Below, piece after piece: positions 34,051 to 45,688 of a DNA stretch of 64,000 nucleotides. The stretch is from Acanthacorydalis orientalis (lineage: Eukaryota; Arthropoda; Insecta; Megaloptera; Corydalidae). The position numbers and the translations under genes were made by a program. The DNA lies in NCBI GenBank assembly GCA_034766995.1, contig CM068318.1, forward strand, positions 1,996,501 to 2,060,500, read 5' to 3'. The notes beneath the pieces were generated by a model, which worked only from the letters and a program-made list of their open reading frames with translations, was not told the origin of the DNA and made no database searches. Position 1 is the stretch's first letter; every line of letters starts with the position of its first letter.

Positions 34051-34544
34051 GAAATTAGATCTTGTTCAAGCCGAATTTCGTCTGGGAACATTTTTAATTC
34101 AGCCAAAATCGTTTATAGTGGCCTCCGAATTATTCCAAGTTGGGTTGTACGTTTTCTAGCTAGCGTTTCAAGACTTTTTCCAATACTCTCCTGTACATGT
34201 TGAATATTTTTCTCAGTTAGAACCGAACGATGTCTTCCACATCTTGAACGGTTACTAACTGCATCCCATTGTCGAAAACGCGCAACTGAATGATCAATCA
34301 TTGACTCCGAAGGTCTTGTTCGAACATTTAAATAACGACGATTCGCTCGCCGGGCCAAAATAATTGAACGTTGATTTTCCAGATAAAATTCAATTATTTC
34401 TGTACGTCGTTCCGTCCTGTACCACTTTCTATTATAAATTCCTCGTGTTCTATTTATACAATTCCGAAAAAGAGAGAAAAATAAACATTTAAACAGAAAA
34501 ATTATCAACTGTTCAAACCGCTTTGTTCTTCTCGCGCCACCCTG
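34050..34544 (-). mobile_element. DUF4817-type element, 5' end with transposase N-terminus
   Basis: The element end CAGGGTGGCGCG lies at 34544 (minus strand), bordered by TA at 34545-34546. It contains the longest recognisable coding remnant of this family in the window and is cut off at about 34050, shortly after the helix-turn-helix region. No 3' end is present nearby. Confidence 0.8.
34060..34445 (-). pseudogene. DUF4817 helix-turn-helix, transposase N-terminus
   Basis: The minus frame reads YRTERRTEIIEFYLENQRSI, then ARRANRRYLNVRTRPSESMI, VARFRQWDAVSNRSRCGRHR and ESIGKSLETLARKRTTQLGI, followed after a break by TILAELKMFPDEIRLEQ. This is the DUF4817 DNA-binding region of insect Tc1/mariner-like transposases (consensus EIVEFYL-NQRS, RA-RRHFNVR--PS--MI, RPRCGRHRSVRT-ENI). 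It is open for over 100 codons, so it decayed more slowly or is younger than the other copies, but the catalytic domain is absent. Confidence 0.85.
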
Positions 34545-34549
34545 TATCA

Positions 34550-35945
34550 CCTATCTTTGTGTAGTATGTTTATAGTGTTTCGAACAGTAAATTTATTCGA
34601 AACGAAATACCTACTTGTTGATAACTCCGGCAGTAAGTAATTATATTTAATAATATTTCTGCCTCAGAACTGAACATTTCTATTAAATAGTTATAAACCG
34701 TTGTCTCTCGAACAACCGTTCCCATTAAACAAATATAAATCACTGAATAAACTACGGACATTGTAAAAACAGACACGTATAATAGACACATAAGGAGAAA
34801 AGATGACGTCAATAAATCGCGACAGAAAAAAATCAATTAAAGAAATCGTAAAGTCCTTTCCGAGAAAATACATACAGATTTAAAGACAAGTATAATAAAG
34901 GTGTTAAAACATACGTCTTTATTACGTCACTGTAATCGGATTTTTTTCAGGGCGAATCACCGAAAGAAAAATGGACATAAACTTTTATTCTTTTATAACA
35001 CCATTTATCACACGGGGAGTGATGTTAAATTCCATCGGTGTGTCGAGAGTTTGACACCGATAAAAGAACCACCGACAAAACGTTGTTCACGTATGCTCTT
35101 ATCCCGCTTTGACAAATTACGATCAGATATCACCTGTCTCCGGTTGTAAAATGTCCCCTCGAAGTAACCAATAAATATATTTGCTGATCACTTCCAGTCT
35201 TGTCGGATATCGTTAGAATTCTTATATATCAAGAGGGTCGGGATATCTTTGTAAAAAAAAAAAATAATAATGTCCCCTACGTTGCGGAATCTCGAAACGA
35301 GAACTGAACCGATCTTCCGTCCTCTTTCGTTGATCATTTTACGTTTATTTCTCGTGTGTATCTACTTTTAAAAACCGGCCGATTCAGAGTCGGAAAAAGA
35401 TTTTAGAATTTGTAAAAATTATTGATTTTCGTCGATGGAATTTTCGATTTGTTTCAAGAGTATAGAGCGGAATCGTACAAACATTTCAGTAGCAGTTGTT
35501 CAATTCACTTATAAAGGACAAGAAGAGCTGTGTAGGCTTGCTTGTATGTAGGGTGAAGAGAATGTCTTTTATCGTTGTGGAGGGTTATTTTATCCGACCA
35601 CTTTGTCATCAGAAATAGGGTGACATAGTTAATATACCTACTTGTTGAATGTGGCACTTGACTTGACGTTTTGAAGAAAAAAGAGCAAAAAATGTGGCAA
35701 TAGACATCAATGTACACATACATCTTTTTTTTCGTTATAAATGTCATCGATCTTTATAGAACATATTTATTTATTTTACCGATTCACAAAATATTTTTTT
35801 AGTTTTTTGAACATTAAGTTTATCAATTAATCAATAAATACTAAATACTAATAACAATGGACACTAAAACAAATACAATTGTCAGAATTATCGATAAATC
35901 GAAATAAAAATATACCGAGTGGAGAGAGATATAATTTTTCCCTCT
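34550..35945. other. Unassigned stretch
   Basis: Short frames on both strands without recognisable domains. No microsatellite of note. Confidence 0.45.
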
Positions 35946-35949
35946 ACAG

Positions 35950-36120
35950 TTGAGATTATTCTGTTTTGGCGCTCTGACGAAGATTGAATCGCTATCAAAA
36001 TGTGCATAAACAATAATAAATAATTATTTGTTCGACATTCTTGATTTAAACATTTTGTGAGATTTTTGGGAGGAATACATCATTTCTAGGGAGGAAAAAA
36101 ATCATTTATAAAAATGCCTA
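35950..36120 (+). repeat. H-family repeat, copy
   Basis: Lead TTCTGTTTTGGCGCT, then CTGACGA (35974-35980), a decayed stem, AAAATGTGCATAAACAATAATAA and TTATTTGTTCGACATTCTTGAT, then the TTTGTGAG...GGAGGAAT tail. The hammerhead-like GAAA is AAAA here. Confidence 0.6.
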
Positions 36121-36239
36121 TATATCAAAAATATGTATTTTTTTAATAAAAATATTCAATACGTGATTTGAAATCGTTTTAAATTTTGCTTGTATTTCCA
36201 TGAAGTTGCAAAAATGAAAAATGGATAAACGTTAACGAT

Positions 36240-36828
36240 AACGGGTTGACCGCAACGAACCTGCGAAAGGAGGGCTTCATCCAAAAAAATGTTATATCTG
36301 TTTGGTGGGATAAGGGATTATAGATTACGAGACATTATCAAAGAATCGAACTATCATAAGGGAGTTGTATTCTGAACAACTGGTACGCTTAAAACAATCT
36401 ATTAATAAATGAACAGCCAAGATTAGTCAACAGAAAATTCGTAATTTTTCACAACGACAACACCCGACTACACACGGTACGCGAAACCCTCCAAAAACTG
36501 AAGCAATTTGAACGAGAAGTTATGAGTCAATCCACCATATTCTCCTGACCTAGCACTGTAGGATTATGATCTGTTCCGAATTCTCCAAAATCACTTAAAT
36601 GGAAAACGGTTTAATACAAAGAATGATGTCCGAAGGAGCTCGTCTCTTTCTTTAATTCAAAGCGTCAAAAGTTTTATCATTAGGGTATCGAAAATTTAAG
36701 ATTAAGATGGAAAGAAGTTGTAAATAAAAACGGAAAATATATTTCGGATCGAAATCAAAACGTCAATTGTTTTTCGCCGCTTCGAATCTTACTTTAAAGA
36801 ACCACATTACTTATGCGAAGACCCAATA
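36240..36828 (+). mobile_element. Mariner family A, 3' part
   Basis: The right end, read inward, is TATTGGGTCTTCGCATAAGT, then AATGTGG, matching the end at 19462. The plus strand carries a decayed transposase C-terminus. The copy is 5'-truncated; similarity starts around 36262. Confidence 0.8.
36262..36720 (+). pseudogene. Mariner transposase C-terminal relic
   Basis: Shifting frames give QLVRLKQSINK, FHNDNTRLHTVRETLQKL (second Asp, codon 36456-36458), then PSTVGL/DYDLF (third Asp, codon 36563-36565) and LNGKRF. The two Asp codons are 104 bases apart in the interval between them, i.e. 34 codons plus two bases, so the ancestral D34D spacing has been broken by a frameshift. The C-terminus (SLIQSVKSFI...KFKIKMERS) corresponds to the copy at 19553. 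Several stops. Confidence 0.75.
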
Positions 36829-36830
36829 TA

Positions 36831-37247
36831 GAAATGAACTCAGCCTCAACGCTAGATACGGTCAGAATTTCCTGATAAATTTCTTTTATGTTCCCTGCTC
36901 GCAGCGCTCACCCACCCACCAGGTTTGAAATGCACGTTTCGACGAGTGAGAATTTAGATTAATTTCATGAAAATGATTAATGTTTCGTTTACTGCGACCA
37001 AATCAAATCAAAAAAAAAATCAAACGCTTGTATAAATAATTCAATTAAAAAAAATTCACCGAGCCACAAAATTCACTTACACGTATCCATAAATGGATAT
37101 TATGCAATCAGTATAAAATTGATTACGCTTATTAATTATTTATAATTGTAATGTATTCATACAACGTTCTCAGGAGATCCTCATACCACGGCAGACATCA
37201 TCAACAACTATTATAATTTATCACTGATACAACGGAGATGATATGGA

Positions 37248-37304
<57 letters not shown>

Positions 37305-37960
37305 TGTATGTCTGTGTATAAATACAGACACACACATACGAAATACGTTTATAATCAACGACCTGTAATTTGGTTTCGCGACGACGCTTTTATAAGATGT
37401 GCAGACTATGTGTGAATTATATGAATGGGATTCGATTTTTTTTCACTCTGACCAACTACCACAAAAACAGTAATTTATAATTATAAACAAACCATCTGTA
37501 CACCGTCCTACGACCTACAGTGTATCGTTAGTACGTGAACACCTCCTGTTATTTGTACAGGGTTGCACACTGAGCATTATTGGTTTCGGACATATACACA
37601 CACACACACACATCTTGGAACATTATTCGTTATTTCCAGTACATATTTGTAAAGCAGAGAACAGTCTTATTGTAAGTGTTTAGGATTTTCGAAATAACAA
37701 TTTCACAATTCACTCGAAAAACGTGCTGTTATTTTTTTTTTTTGATAGATTGAACCGTAATGGTGATAAAAGAATTCGACAATTTAAATTTTCCTGATTA
37801 AGTCTTCAAGAAACTTAAGTAGCATCTAAATGAATAGCCCTTTTTCAAATGTATCTTGTTATATCGAAAACTGGCGTACTGATTAATCTTCAGTACCTCT
37901 TCGATTTTATTTTGTGTTATATTTTAATTTTATTCAATTGAATGTCGAATATGAGTTTCA
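36831..37960. other. Unassigned stretch with a microsatellite
   Basis: AT-rich; AT run at 37252-37301 and a CA run near 37598-37612. No supported gene. Confidence 0.45.
37252..37301. repeat. (AT)n microsatellite
   Basis: AT run of about 49 bases. Confidence 0.97.
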
Positions 37961-37974
37961 TTTTCTGATAAATC

Positions 37975-38395
37975 ACTTCTACTGACAATTTGGAGCAAGG
38001 ATCATCTTCTAAATCAAAATAATCATTTCAAAAACCCTTATATTCCCGTTCACTAGTCTCGAAAGAAAATCAATCATCACAGAATACACGAAACACTTTT
38101 CAGTGACACTCTTTGGTCGTTGAACTGTATTTAAAATTATAAAAAAATTATCATTCGTGATGGTCAAGATTTTCTTGTCTTTACTGAACGAGTTCCTAGC
38201 ACAGATCGTCCGCTAAATCGAAATCATCATTTTGAAAATTCCTGTATCACAATTCTATAATCTACAAGAGAAACTAATCATCACAGAGTATTGTAAAGAC
38301 TTTTTCGTGACACCTTTGGTTGTTAAACTGTATTTGAAATTGTAAAAATCGCTCAACATGATTTTCTTGTTTTTTTTATTAAATGAATGCTCGAG
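37975..38395 (+). repeat. Two tandem units of about 220 bases
   Basis: Unit 1 (about 37975-38190) and unit 2 (about 38190-38395) share, in order, GAxCxTC-CTAAATC, AATCATxxxxxAAAAxxCxTxTAT, AATCATCACAGA, CACTxTTxxGTGACAC, TTTGGTxGTTxAACTGTATTT and TTTTCTTG. Unit 2 also aligns with the left arm at 33250-33372, which has a single unit. So a tandem duplication happened on this side only, or was lost on the other. Confidence 0.75.
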
Positions 38396-38690
38396 AAATA
38401 CGGAAGAGAACCAATAGATATTTGATTTATGTATGCAGAAACGACTGATATTTAACTGAGAGTTATTTATGTCTCTGTTAACTTGGAACTAGAAACTTTC
38501 TAGTCCACCCCCTGTGTACTTCTGGTCGTAGCTGTCCCTATTATTATTTATTGAAAAGTATTCGTGATCGATTTATTGTTAACTGCGTTATTTAAAAATC
38601 GATTGAAAATGTTCTGTGCATGTTTAAAATCCGTCCGAAACGACCGTCGACCGAAAGACGTACGAATGAAATATTTAAGAAAATCCAACT
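38262..38690 (+). repeat. Inverted duplication, right arm
   Basis: Counterpart of 32930-33372 in opposite orientation about 5 kb away. The shared ATG is at 38609. The intervening DNA holds a DUF4817 transposon relic, an H-family repeat and a mariner relic, none of them duplicated. Confidence 0.9.
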
Positions 38691-38740
38691 GTCACTTCCG
38701 TCCACTCGTTCCCCACGTCGTACACCACGAAACTGAATAA
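38609..38740 (+). CDS. Small ORF in inverted duplication, copy 2
   Basis: A 43-residue frame begins MFCACLKSVRNDRRPKDVR and ends with HHETE before TAA. Its first 16 residues match copy 1 (33017, minus) at about 11 positions. It is basic and has the same early Cys-x-Cys. The shorter length and divergence after residue 16 suggest either an exon with a donor upstream of the visible stop, or a decaying pseudogene. No family recognised. Confidence 0.25.
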   Translation: MFCACLKSVRNDRRPKDVRMKYLRKSNCHFRPLVPHVVHHETE

Positions 38741-38744
38741 ATAT

Positions 38745-39585
38745 TATCACTTACCCACCGACGATATGCATATGTAAATAGCATTGAAATTATGTATCTA
38801 ATTGTTAATCCAGTGTGAAAATTCGAATTAATTGCTAATTAATTCACGTTTCTCGACAGTGAGTACGTTCGCAAATCGGTTCAGTCCTCCGCTATCACAT
38901 CGAAATTATTTTCAGTCGTATCTGTTTACGATCATAAAATATCATTCTGCTGTAATAATTTTGTGTACGGTGGTGTGTTCCGAGCACCTTCGGACGTTGA
39001 GACGTTAGAAATCAGCATAAAAACTCGTTCCGAGACAGGGGATTACGATAGTCTCTTCCGATACGTACACTGAATTAAACAATTGTTTAATTAACGCACA
39101 GTCTTCGTGGCATTAAATGAATAAAGATTGAGACGTGCGAGTGTGCGAAATATATGTAGTGTGACGCATCGCGTCGATCTATATATATTCCAGTCATAAA
39201 ATATTTAATATCCACTGTTTTATTCTACTGTTTAATTATATTATTATTGCGAGAGAGATTATCCCTTAGAACGTACGTTTCTTTCCCACTCTTTTTTCTC
39301 CCTTCAATTGTATATAAATGTGTTTATGAATATTATTCTAGCACCGATGTCTGTCTTACATTAACAACAAATAGTTTATTCAGAAAATTGAAACCTGTAC
39401 CATTTGGCATTCTGAAGATAATCAGCAAAGATATTAAAATCCGATTGACAAAACAATAAAAAATATATCAATAATTCATTAGACATTTTTGACTATAAAA
39501 ATTATTTCTGGAAAACAAATCATTTGTGAAACAATAACTGTTATAAATCTATAAATTCATAAATGAATTTTCAGTCTCACATAAA
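38745..39585. other. Unassigned stretch
   Basis: More balanced composition to 39200, then AT-rich. The frame at 39247-39459 has a hydrophobic start but no domain I recognise. Confidence 0.4.
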
Positions 39586-39589
39586 TACA

Positions 39590-39700
39590 AAAAATGTTTC
39601 TAATCAAAATCTTCAATAATTGTTTATTGACCATTTTTGATTCTAACGTATGTGGATTTCGATAGTAATTTCATCTGAACACTGTGTTATAGAAAAATAC
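39590..39700 (-). repeat. H-family copy, inverted relative to the array
   Basis: On the minus strand: CAGATGAAATTACTATCGAAATCC then ACATACG, then AGAATCAAAAATGG and CAATAAACAATTATTGAAGATTTTGATT, the palindromic segment. It faces the array that starts at 39838. Confidence 0.6.
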
Positions 39701-39837
39701 ATTTTTTAGAATTGAATCTGTCTTACATATTTCTAATTTTTATATCTCGATATTTTTAATTAATGGATCATCAACTGTCTTTTTATTTCTGGTTATTTTT
39801 CATATTATTACTTATATCAACCTGTACTTATTTATTT

Positions 39838-40460
39838 CAGTATTCTCAAAGTACAAAAGTATAGAAAAATCTACAAGATTTACATCTGAACACGATGCCA
39901 TCGCTATCGAAATCCACATCGGTAACAATCAAAAATGATTAATGAACAATTATTGGACATTCTTTATTAGAAGAATCTGTTATCTGCGGGTGAAAAATTA
40001 ATTTCAGAATACATCCCGATCGAAATCCACGTAAGAAACAATCAAAAATAATTAATAAACAATTATTAAACATTTTTTATTAGAAAAAAAACCTGTGTTT
40101 TCTGGCTAAAAAATTAATTTCTGAATACATTTTTTCGAAATCCCCACAAAAAACAATCAAAATGATAAGTAAACAATTGTTGAACATTTTTGAGCAGAAA
40201 CAGTTGTAGTTTCTGACTGAAAAATGAATTTCCAAATACATTTCTATCGAAATCCACATAAATAACAATCAAAAATGAGCAATAAACAATTATTGAACAT
40301 TTTTGATCAGAAAAAATATGATTTTTAAGTGAAAAATTCATTTTCAGATGCATTGCCATCGAAGTCTATATAAATGACAATCAAAAATTTTCAATAATAA
40401 ATTATTGAATGTTTCGATTAGAAAAAAAGTCAGGTTTATGAATAATCCGACAATACATTT
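39838..40460 (+). repeat. Tandem array of H-family units, period about 113 bp
   Basis: The CGAAATCC-type landmark recurs at 39908, 40021, 40136, 40248 and 40360, spacings 113, 115, 112 and 112. Each unit reads ATCGAAATCCACATAA, AACAATCAAAAATGA, a palindrome ATAAACAATTATTGAACATTTTTGAT, AGAAAAA, then TGAAAAATTAATTTC. The first unit retains the longer lead with CTGAACACGATGCC...TATCGAAAT at 39886-39913. The minus ORFs at 40080-40359 are the same array read in antisense and encode nothing recognisable. Confidence 0.85.
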
Positions 40461-40469
40461 AAGGAAAAT

Positions 40470-41480
40470 GAAAATATGAAATTAAAAAATATTTAAATGT
40501 AAAAACTAAAATACATAATAAATTAAAGTACTATTTACTTTTAAATACCACCATAACAGATTTAATAATTCTTAAAAAAAGAATTAATGACTGTAATTAG
40601 ACTGTGATATGTAATTAGATTCATTTTTCTGCTGAAAAAGGTACTCAGTAATTGCGTAATAATTCGAATTAATGCTTTTATTACTGTTATTATTTTGAAT
40701 ATTCCATTAACTATTTTTTCAAATTATATATATTTATCATCTCTTTGCAAAATATAAAAAATAGAACATGAATAAACGTACTTTTGTATAAATTTAAATC
40801 ACAGAATCATAGATAAATGACATAATAGGAGTTGTAAATAAAAATAATAGAATGTTGTGATTGAGTGTTTTGTAAAATTATAGTTTTAAAAACAAAAATG
40901 AGGACAACACTAAAAAAATGGTATTTTCAAAAAAAGAGACTGTATTATAGAACTAAGTAACTTTAAGTTTAATTTTTAGATCTTGAAATGAAACAAAAAA
41001 ATATATTTTAAAATTACTGTATTTTTCTTTCGCAAATGAATTCTAAATAAATCGTTATTAATCATATTGTATTGTTACTGTTTGTATATGAATATAATCA
41101 ACGTTTATATGAAAAAAACTAAATCACATGCACACAAATTTAATGGGAAAAAACATGACTCGTTTCAAATACCAAATATTAGGATTTACCCATTATATAC
41201 ACGCTTAAATACCAGTTATTGTATTTTAATGGTGTCTTGTTAATAACAATTCCATATATGTACATACATTTCATGCTAATCATAAAACTGTTACTGATTT
41301 TTTTTTATGTCCGAAATAAGAATTTCTGGGGATTATGAATTGTGATGTTCAGTAATATAAAATCTGATTGGTACAGTCAACGATCGTTTTTTATTTGAAA
41401 AAGAAACCCGCCAGTACAGATCTGTAGACTTTCATATTCCATCTGCCTGCGTACAATTTGTCCAGCCCCGTTTAACAAAT
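40470..41480. other. Very AT-rich stretch, nothing seen
   Basis: No ORF, repeat or motif that I can support. Confidence 0.5.
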
Positions 41481-41644
41481 TGCAATCTGTGTCCAATCTC
41501 CCATAGACATTAAATTTTGTTGTGTCCGTTCGCTTCGGCCGCGCCATAGCCCGTTGACTGTGAACGTCTTCGTCTTTACCGGCCGTTGTTATAACGTTGT
41601 GTAGTGAGATACGAGTAGATAGGAGACACCTTGATTTTTATTTA

Positions 41645-41690
41645 TGGCCCCACTAATTATAGGTTTTGTTTTGCTTTCAGGTAAGTCCCT
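41645..41690 (+). promoter_or_regulatory. Recursive (zero-length exon) splice site candidate
   Basis: A branch-point-like CACTAAT (A near 41656) precedes a pyrimidine-rich GTTTTGCTTTCAG ending at 41680, and a strong donor GTAAGTCC begins at 41681. Acceptor joined to donor with no exon between is the ratchet-point consensus of very long introns in flies and vertebrates. If real, the window lies inside a large plus-strand intron. A short GC-rich patch (41520-41590) just upstream could instead make this an ordinary exon border. Confidence 0.4.
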
Positions 41691-43315
41691 TTGTCTTCAT
41701 AATGAGATTACGTGACATCGAACTCAAGGTCTGTGGGATGTACTGAAACGCCACATCCATCGTGTACGTCCATTCCTTATATTTGTGGCATTTGCGAACG
41801 TCATCCGTGGTCCCAGTAAGTCTTCGTCGTTATTGTTCTGTGTATACTTTGTATCGTCTTTATGATCCATTCACTAATTGGAAATGGGAGTTTATGACCT
41901 TTCGATAATTAATGACTTGCGATGAAAAATTGTGTTATTATTGTCATTACGGCATGTATATTTCTTAAAAAGTAATAGTTGCGATCGGTACGGACCGATA
42001 TTGATATTTTGTTATGAACGTTTTCAACACTACCTCATTGTTGTATACAATCCGAGTGATCTATTCTTGTTAATCTGTCTGAGAAACAATTCTAGTAAAA
42101 CTTTCTATTTGAAAAAAAACACCCATCAAATCTCCAATCAATTATTCAGAATAATCTTGAACTTTTGATTAAGAAACATTTTTTTCTAGTACCCTTTCTT
42201 TCTCTCCAACAGAAATAAGTAATTATATCAGATGAACATATGGCGAATTTCAATTTAAATTCTATCAAACACTCGTCATATTACACTCCACTTTTGCATA
42301 TTTAAAACAATTGAGTCTTGTGTATAAAATCTAAACTGTCTTTTTTACATTTTTTAATTGAATTTGGTACTGCACGGAATTCCTAGTCTGCGGAACGAAC
42401 GCGTGAAACGATTATGTTTCTTTTTCTTCATACGAAGAAATTAACATCTATATATGTATAAAATGTACATGTGTGTCAGAAATGTGTTGGAATTCATCTA
42501 CCCATCTGAAATTATGTGAAGAGAGAAGGAAGAAAAACTGTTCTCATTAATTACTGTTTTTATAATGTGGTATCAAAACTTTATTCAAATTGATAATTTC
42601 CTGTTCATGTTTAATGGCCGTGCTAATGATCATTGTGCATTTTAATCGGTTTTGTTTATCAAAAAAAAAAAAAAAAAAAAACACGCTCATTACATCTGCA
42701 AAACTAAACACGTCTGCGCGACGGATACAACACCACTCCTCGCAATAACTGTTAGACAATTAAAGATTACGCGGCTACTGTTGTTTCAAGAACGTACGTG
42801 TTTACCTCTGACGTCTGTTTTATATCGGCAGATAAATCATTGAAGAGCTAATTTTTATTAGTCAATAAAACATAACAAACATTGTGATTATAAATAGCTA
42901 CTATAATCATAAACTTAAATTACACAGATTTTCATAACCACCTGCAGGAAGTCAAAAATTTAATGTCAAATGATAAATCACTGCAACTGATGAAAATTTT
43001 ATATCGAATTGTTAGCAGTGTGTGTTTCTAGCGTTATTTATCTGTTGGCCGTTTAACATTTTCGACTGAATGGTCATGCATTCGTGTGTAACTCAACGTA
43101 TGATAAAATAAGACTTGACTGAATGACACTGGACCATAAAACGAATGACTATAATTACAGACTATTTTTATAGCGATCGAGTACGATTTATGGGTCTGAC
43201 ACGACTTATAAATAATATACAGTAGAATTTGATTATATCTTCGTTTTTAGATCATGTAAATTAATTCTGTGCTTGATAATAATTCTCTTATATTTTGTCT
43301 TGTTATTTACACATC

Positions 43316-43318
<3 letters not shown>
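41691..43318. other. Unassigned stretch
   Basis: AT-rich with a poly(A)20 run at 42661-42680; the frames on each side of it merely read Lys or Phe runs. No supported gene. Confidence 0.45.

Positions 43319-43378
<60 letters not shown>
43319..43378. repeat. (TA)n microsatellite
   Basis: TA run of about 60 bases. Confidence 0.98.
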
Positions 43379-43379
<1 letters not shown>

Positions 43380-43734
43380 ATGATTCAATACAGAATTTCC
43401 CATCATTTATCATTTCATAGTTCGTATAACATATTGTAGAATTATCGAAAATTGCAAATGTTCCATGATATAAAAATCAATTACCTTTTTATCTCTCTTG
43501 AAACACTTGTGAAATGAAAATAAAGACACTCCTGTACCTCTCAGTTTCGAATATGCTCATCTATACCGGTGTGTGAATATATACATGGATGTACATAAAT
43601 ATCCGATTTGGGGATGTTTCAGTTTCTGAGACGTTTTCTGAATTAAATCTCTCAACAGTTAAGATAACATTTTACACTGGACCATAAAATTGTCACAATA
43701 CAGTATTGTACTTGTTCTATTGCTTTTTCCACTC

Positions 43735-43830
43735 ACCCTAGAAAAATGTTCAATTATTGGGTTATTCATAGTTTTTGATTCTTGTTTATGTGCATTTCGA
43801 CACTGATATCATATTCATCTAAGTACTAAG
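43735..43830 (-). repeat. H-family repeat, copy
   Basis: Minus strand: TTAGATGAATATGATATCAG then TGTCGAAATGCACATAAAC, AAGAATCAAAAACTATGAAT and CCAATAATTGAACATTTTTC. The stem pairs GATAT with GTGTC through two G-U pairs, and GAAA is kept, but CTGAnGA is decayed. Confidence 0.6.
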
Positions 43831-43839
43831 GGCACAACA

Positions 43840-45686
43840 CAATCTTTTATTTTCACAAACGAATTCTTTTTAATCAACCGAAAAAAGGTTTTTGATCAAA
43901 TATATTTAATAAAAGTAAATAATTATTAGAAATCTTAAATAAATTATTTGTGATTATGAATTTAGCTAGTGCCAGAACTGTTTTATGACGAAATCTTTTA
44001 TATGAAGATAAATTTCTTGACGAAAATAATAAACCAAATAATCACTTATCAAACACATCACAAATATAGTGTTAAATAAATTATCAAAATATTATTCAGT
44101 TAAAAGTAGAAGATTTTTATTAATTTTATTTCAAATTTTTGTAATCTTTCAGTTGTGTAAAAATAAATGTTGCTTATATATATATTTACAGTGTACATAA
44201 TATTTAACTTAAATTTATTATCATCATTGATTCCGTTACACGTCATTTTCTAATTGAAAAACATTCAAGACGTGTACGTTTTACAAGATCCTAAATTAAA
44301 AAAAAATCACTATCATATAACAGACAAACCTATAAATATCCGTGTACAATAACCGTACATTCGTGGATTATTATTGAAACGTTAAAAATATACGACCGGC
44401 AAATATAGCCAAAAGGTAAAAAAGACACGTTGGTACTTTTTCTGTGAAAAAAAAGAACACATCCATTTTATTATACATCCACCTACACACTCACGTCTGA
44501 AATGTGACACTTAACAGCTCTTGTCCTTATTTCAAAATGTCATGTCATATGTGAAATTTTATACACTGTCTGTCACACATACACACATGACATGTTTTAC
44601 ATATTCAACTGTCATTCCACAGATATATGCATTTCGTGGAATATTTTTTTCTGGGGGGAGTGTGTGGGAGTGGGGAGGAGGACAGACAGAGAACACGGCA
44701 CTCGGTAATCTAAATATATTGATTTTTTTGACATGGAGCTCTGTTAACTGAACGCTTGTATTTTTTTAATATTTTTTAATTATTTATCGATTAACTGCTC
44801 GTAAATTGACTTTTCTGTTCGGTTGAGCTGCTCGCTCAGAGATATTAATATTTATAATTTACAATCTTATTCTTAACATCTACACTGTACACTTATTCAC
44901 TCTTTTTTTTTAAAAAAAAACAGATAGGTTTGAAAGTAAATTCAACAGACAAGTAATTACCATGCAATGGCGAATAAATTACAAATCTTTATTTGCAAAT
45001 ATTTGATTGAATTTGTCAGTTGTTATTTTGTAATTTATCCATAAACATAATTACAAACAATTACTATTTTTTTAAATATAACTAGATAGTTAGTAGAAAA
45101 ACATAGTTGTCGAATAACCAAAAAAAAAATGTTTGTTTTTAATTACACGCTAATTGCAAAATAATTATTTAGGTATTTATTTCAATCTTGTATAGAAATT
45201 CAATTGATTCTAATACACCTTATTTCTTCTGAATTATCAGATAGGTTGAGTATATGAGAATAAATTACAGTGCTGTGAGCTATTTAGGAACGATTTCATG
45301 TATAAAAATTAAATTGGATATAATGTATGAATAAACTTTGATATTTAAATATGATTTAATGGAAATTAGTTGAACGTTTATGATATTCGTATGACAATTT
45401 CACATCCAGTGTAACAAATTTAAAGCAGAAGCTTTTCGTCTGCTGAGGGTAATATTTCTACCCCTAGCACTTTACATTCTATGGAATTATTCCGACACTA
45501 CTTCGCGCATCACTTCGTCCGCTCATGAATAATTCCGCACATATTTACACCGCTGTCGAGCGATCCCTTTGTCATGCAAAGTTATGTCGCAAATATCATT
45601 CACTACATATATATGATGCTTGTTTTTGATTAGAGGGTAATACATAAGTAGTCACGCATACTTGTGCAAACATATATGTGTGTGTG
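43840..45686. other. AT-rich unassigned stretch
   Basis: No supported gene. G-rich run at 44653-44680 (see findings). A patch near 43955-44030 resembles the H-family tail. Confidence 0.45.
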
Positions 45687-45688
45687 TC

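Noticed and set aside
32930..38690. Inverted arms as TIRs of one large transposon
   Set aside because: The arms start and end without TA, TTAA or other target duplications that I can see, one arm has an extra tandem unit, and conservation follows the ATG rather than an outer terminus. A foldback element is not fully excluded.
39838..40460. CRISPR-like array
   Set aside because: The repeat and spacer model does not fit: units are contiguous and similar along their whole length, and the context is eukaryotic.
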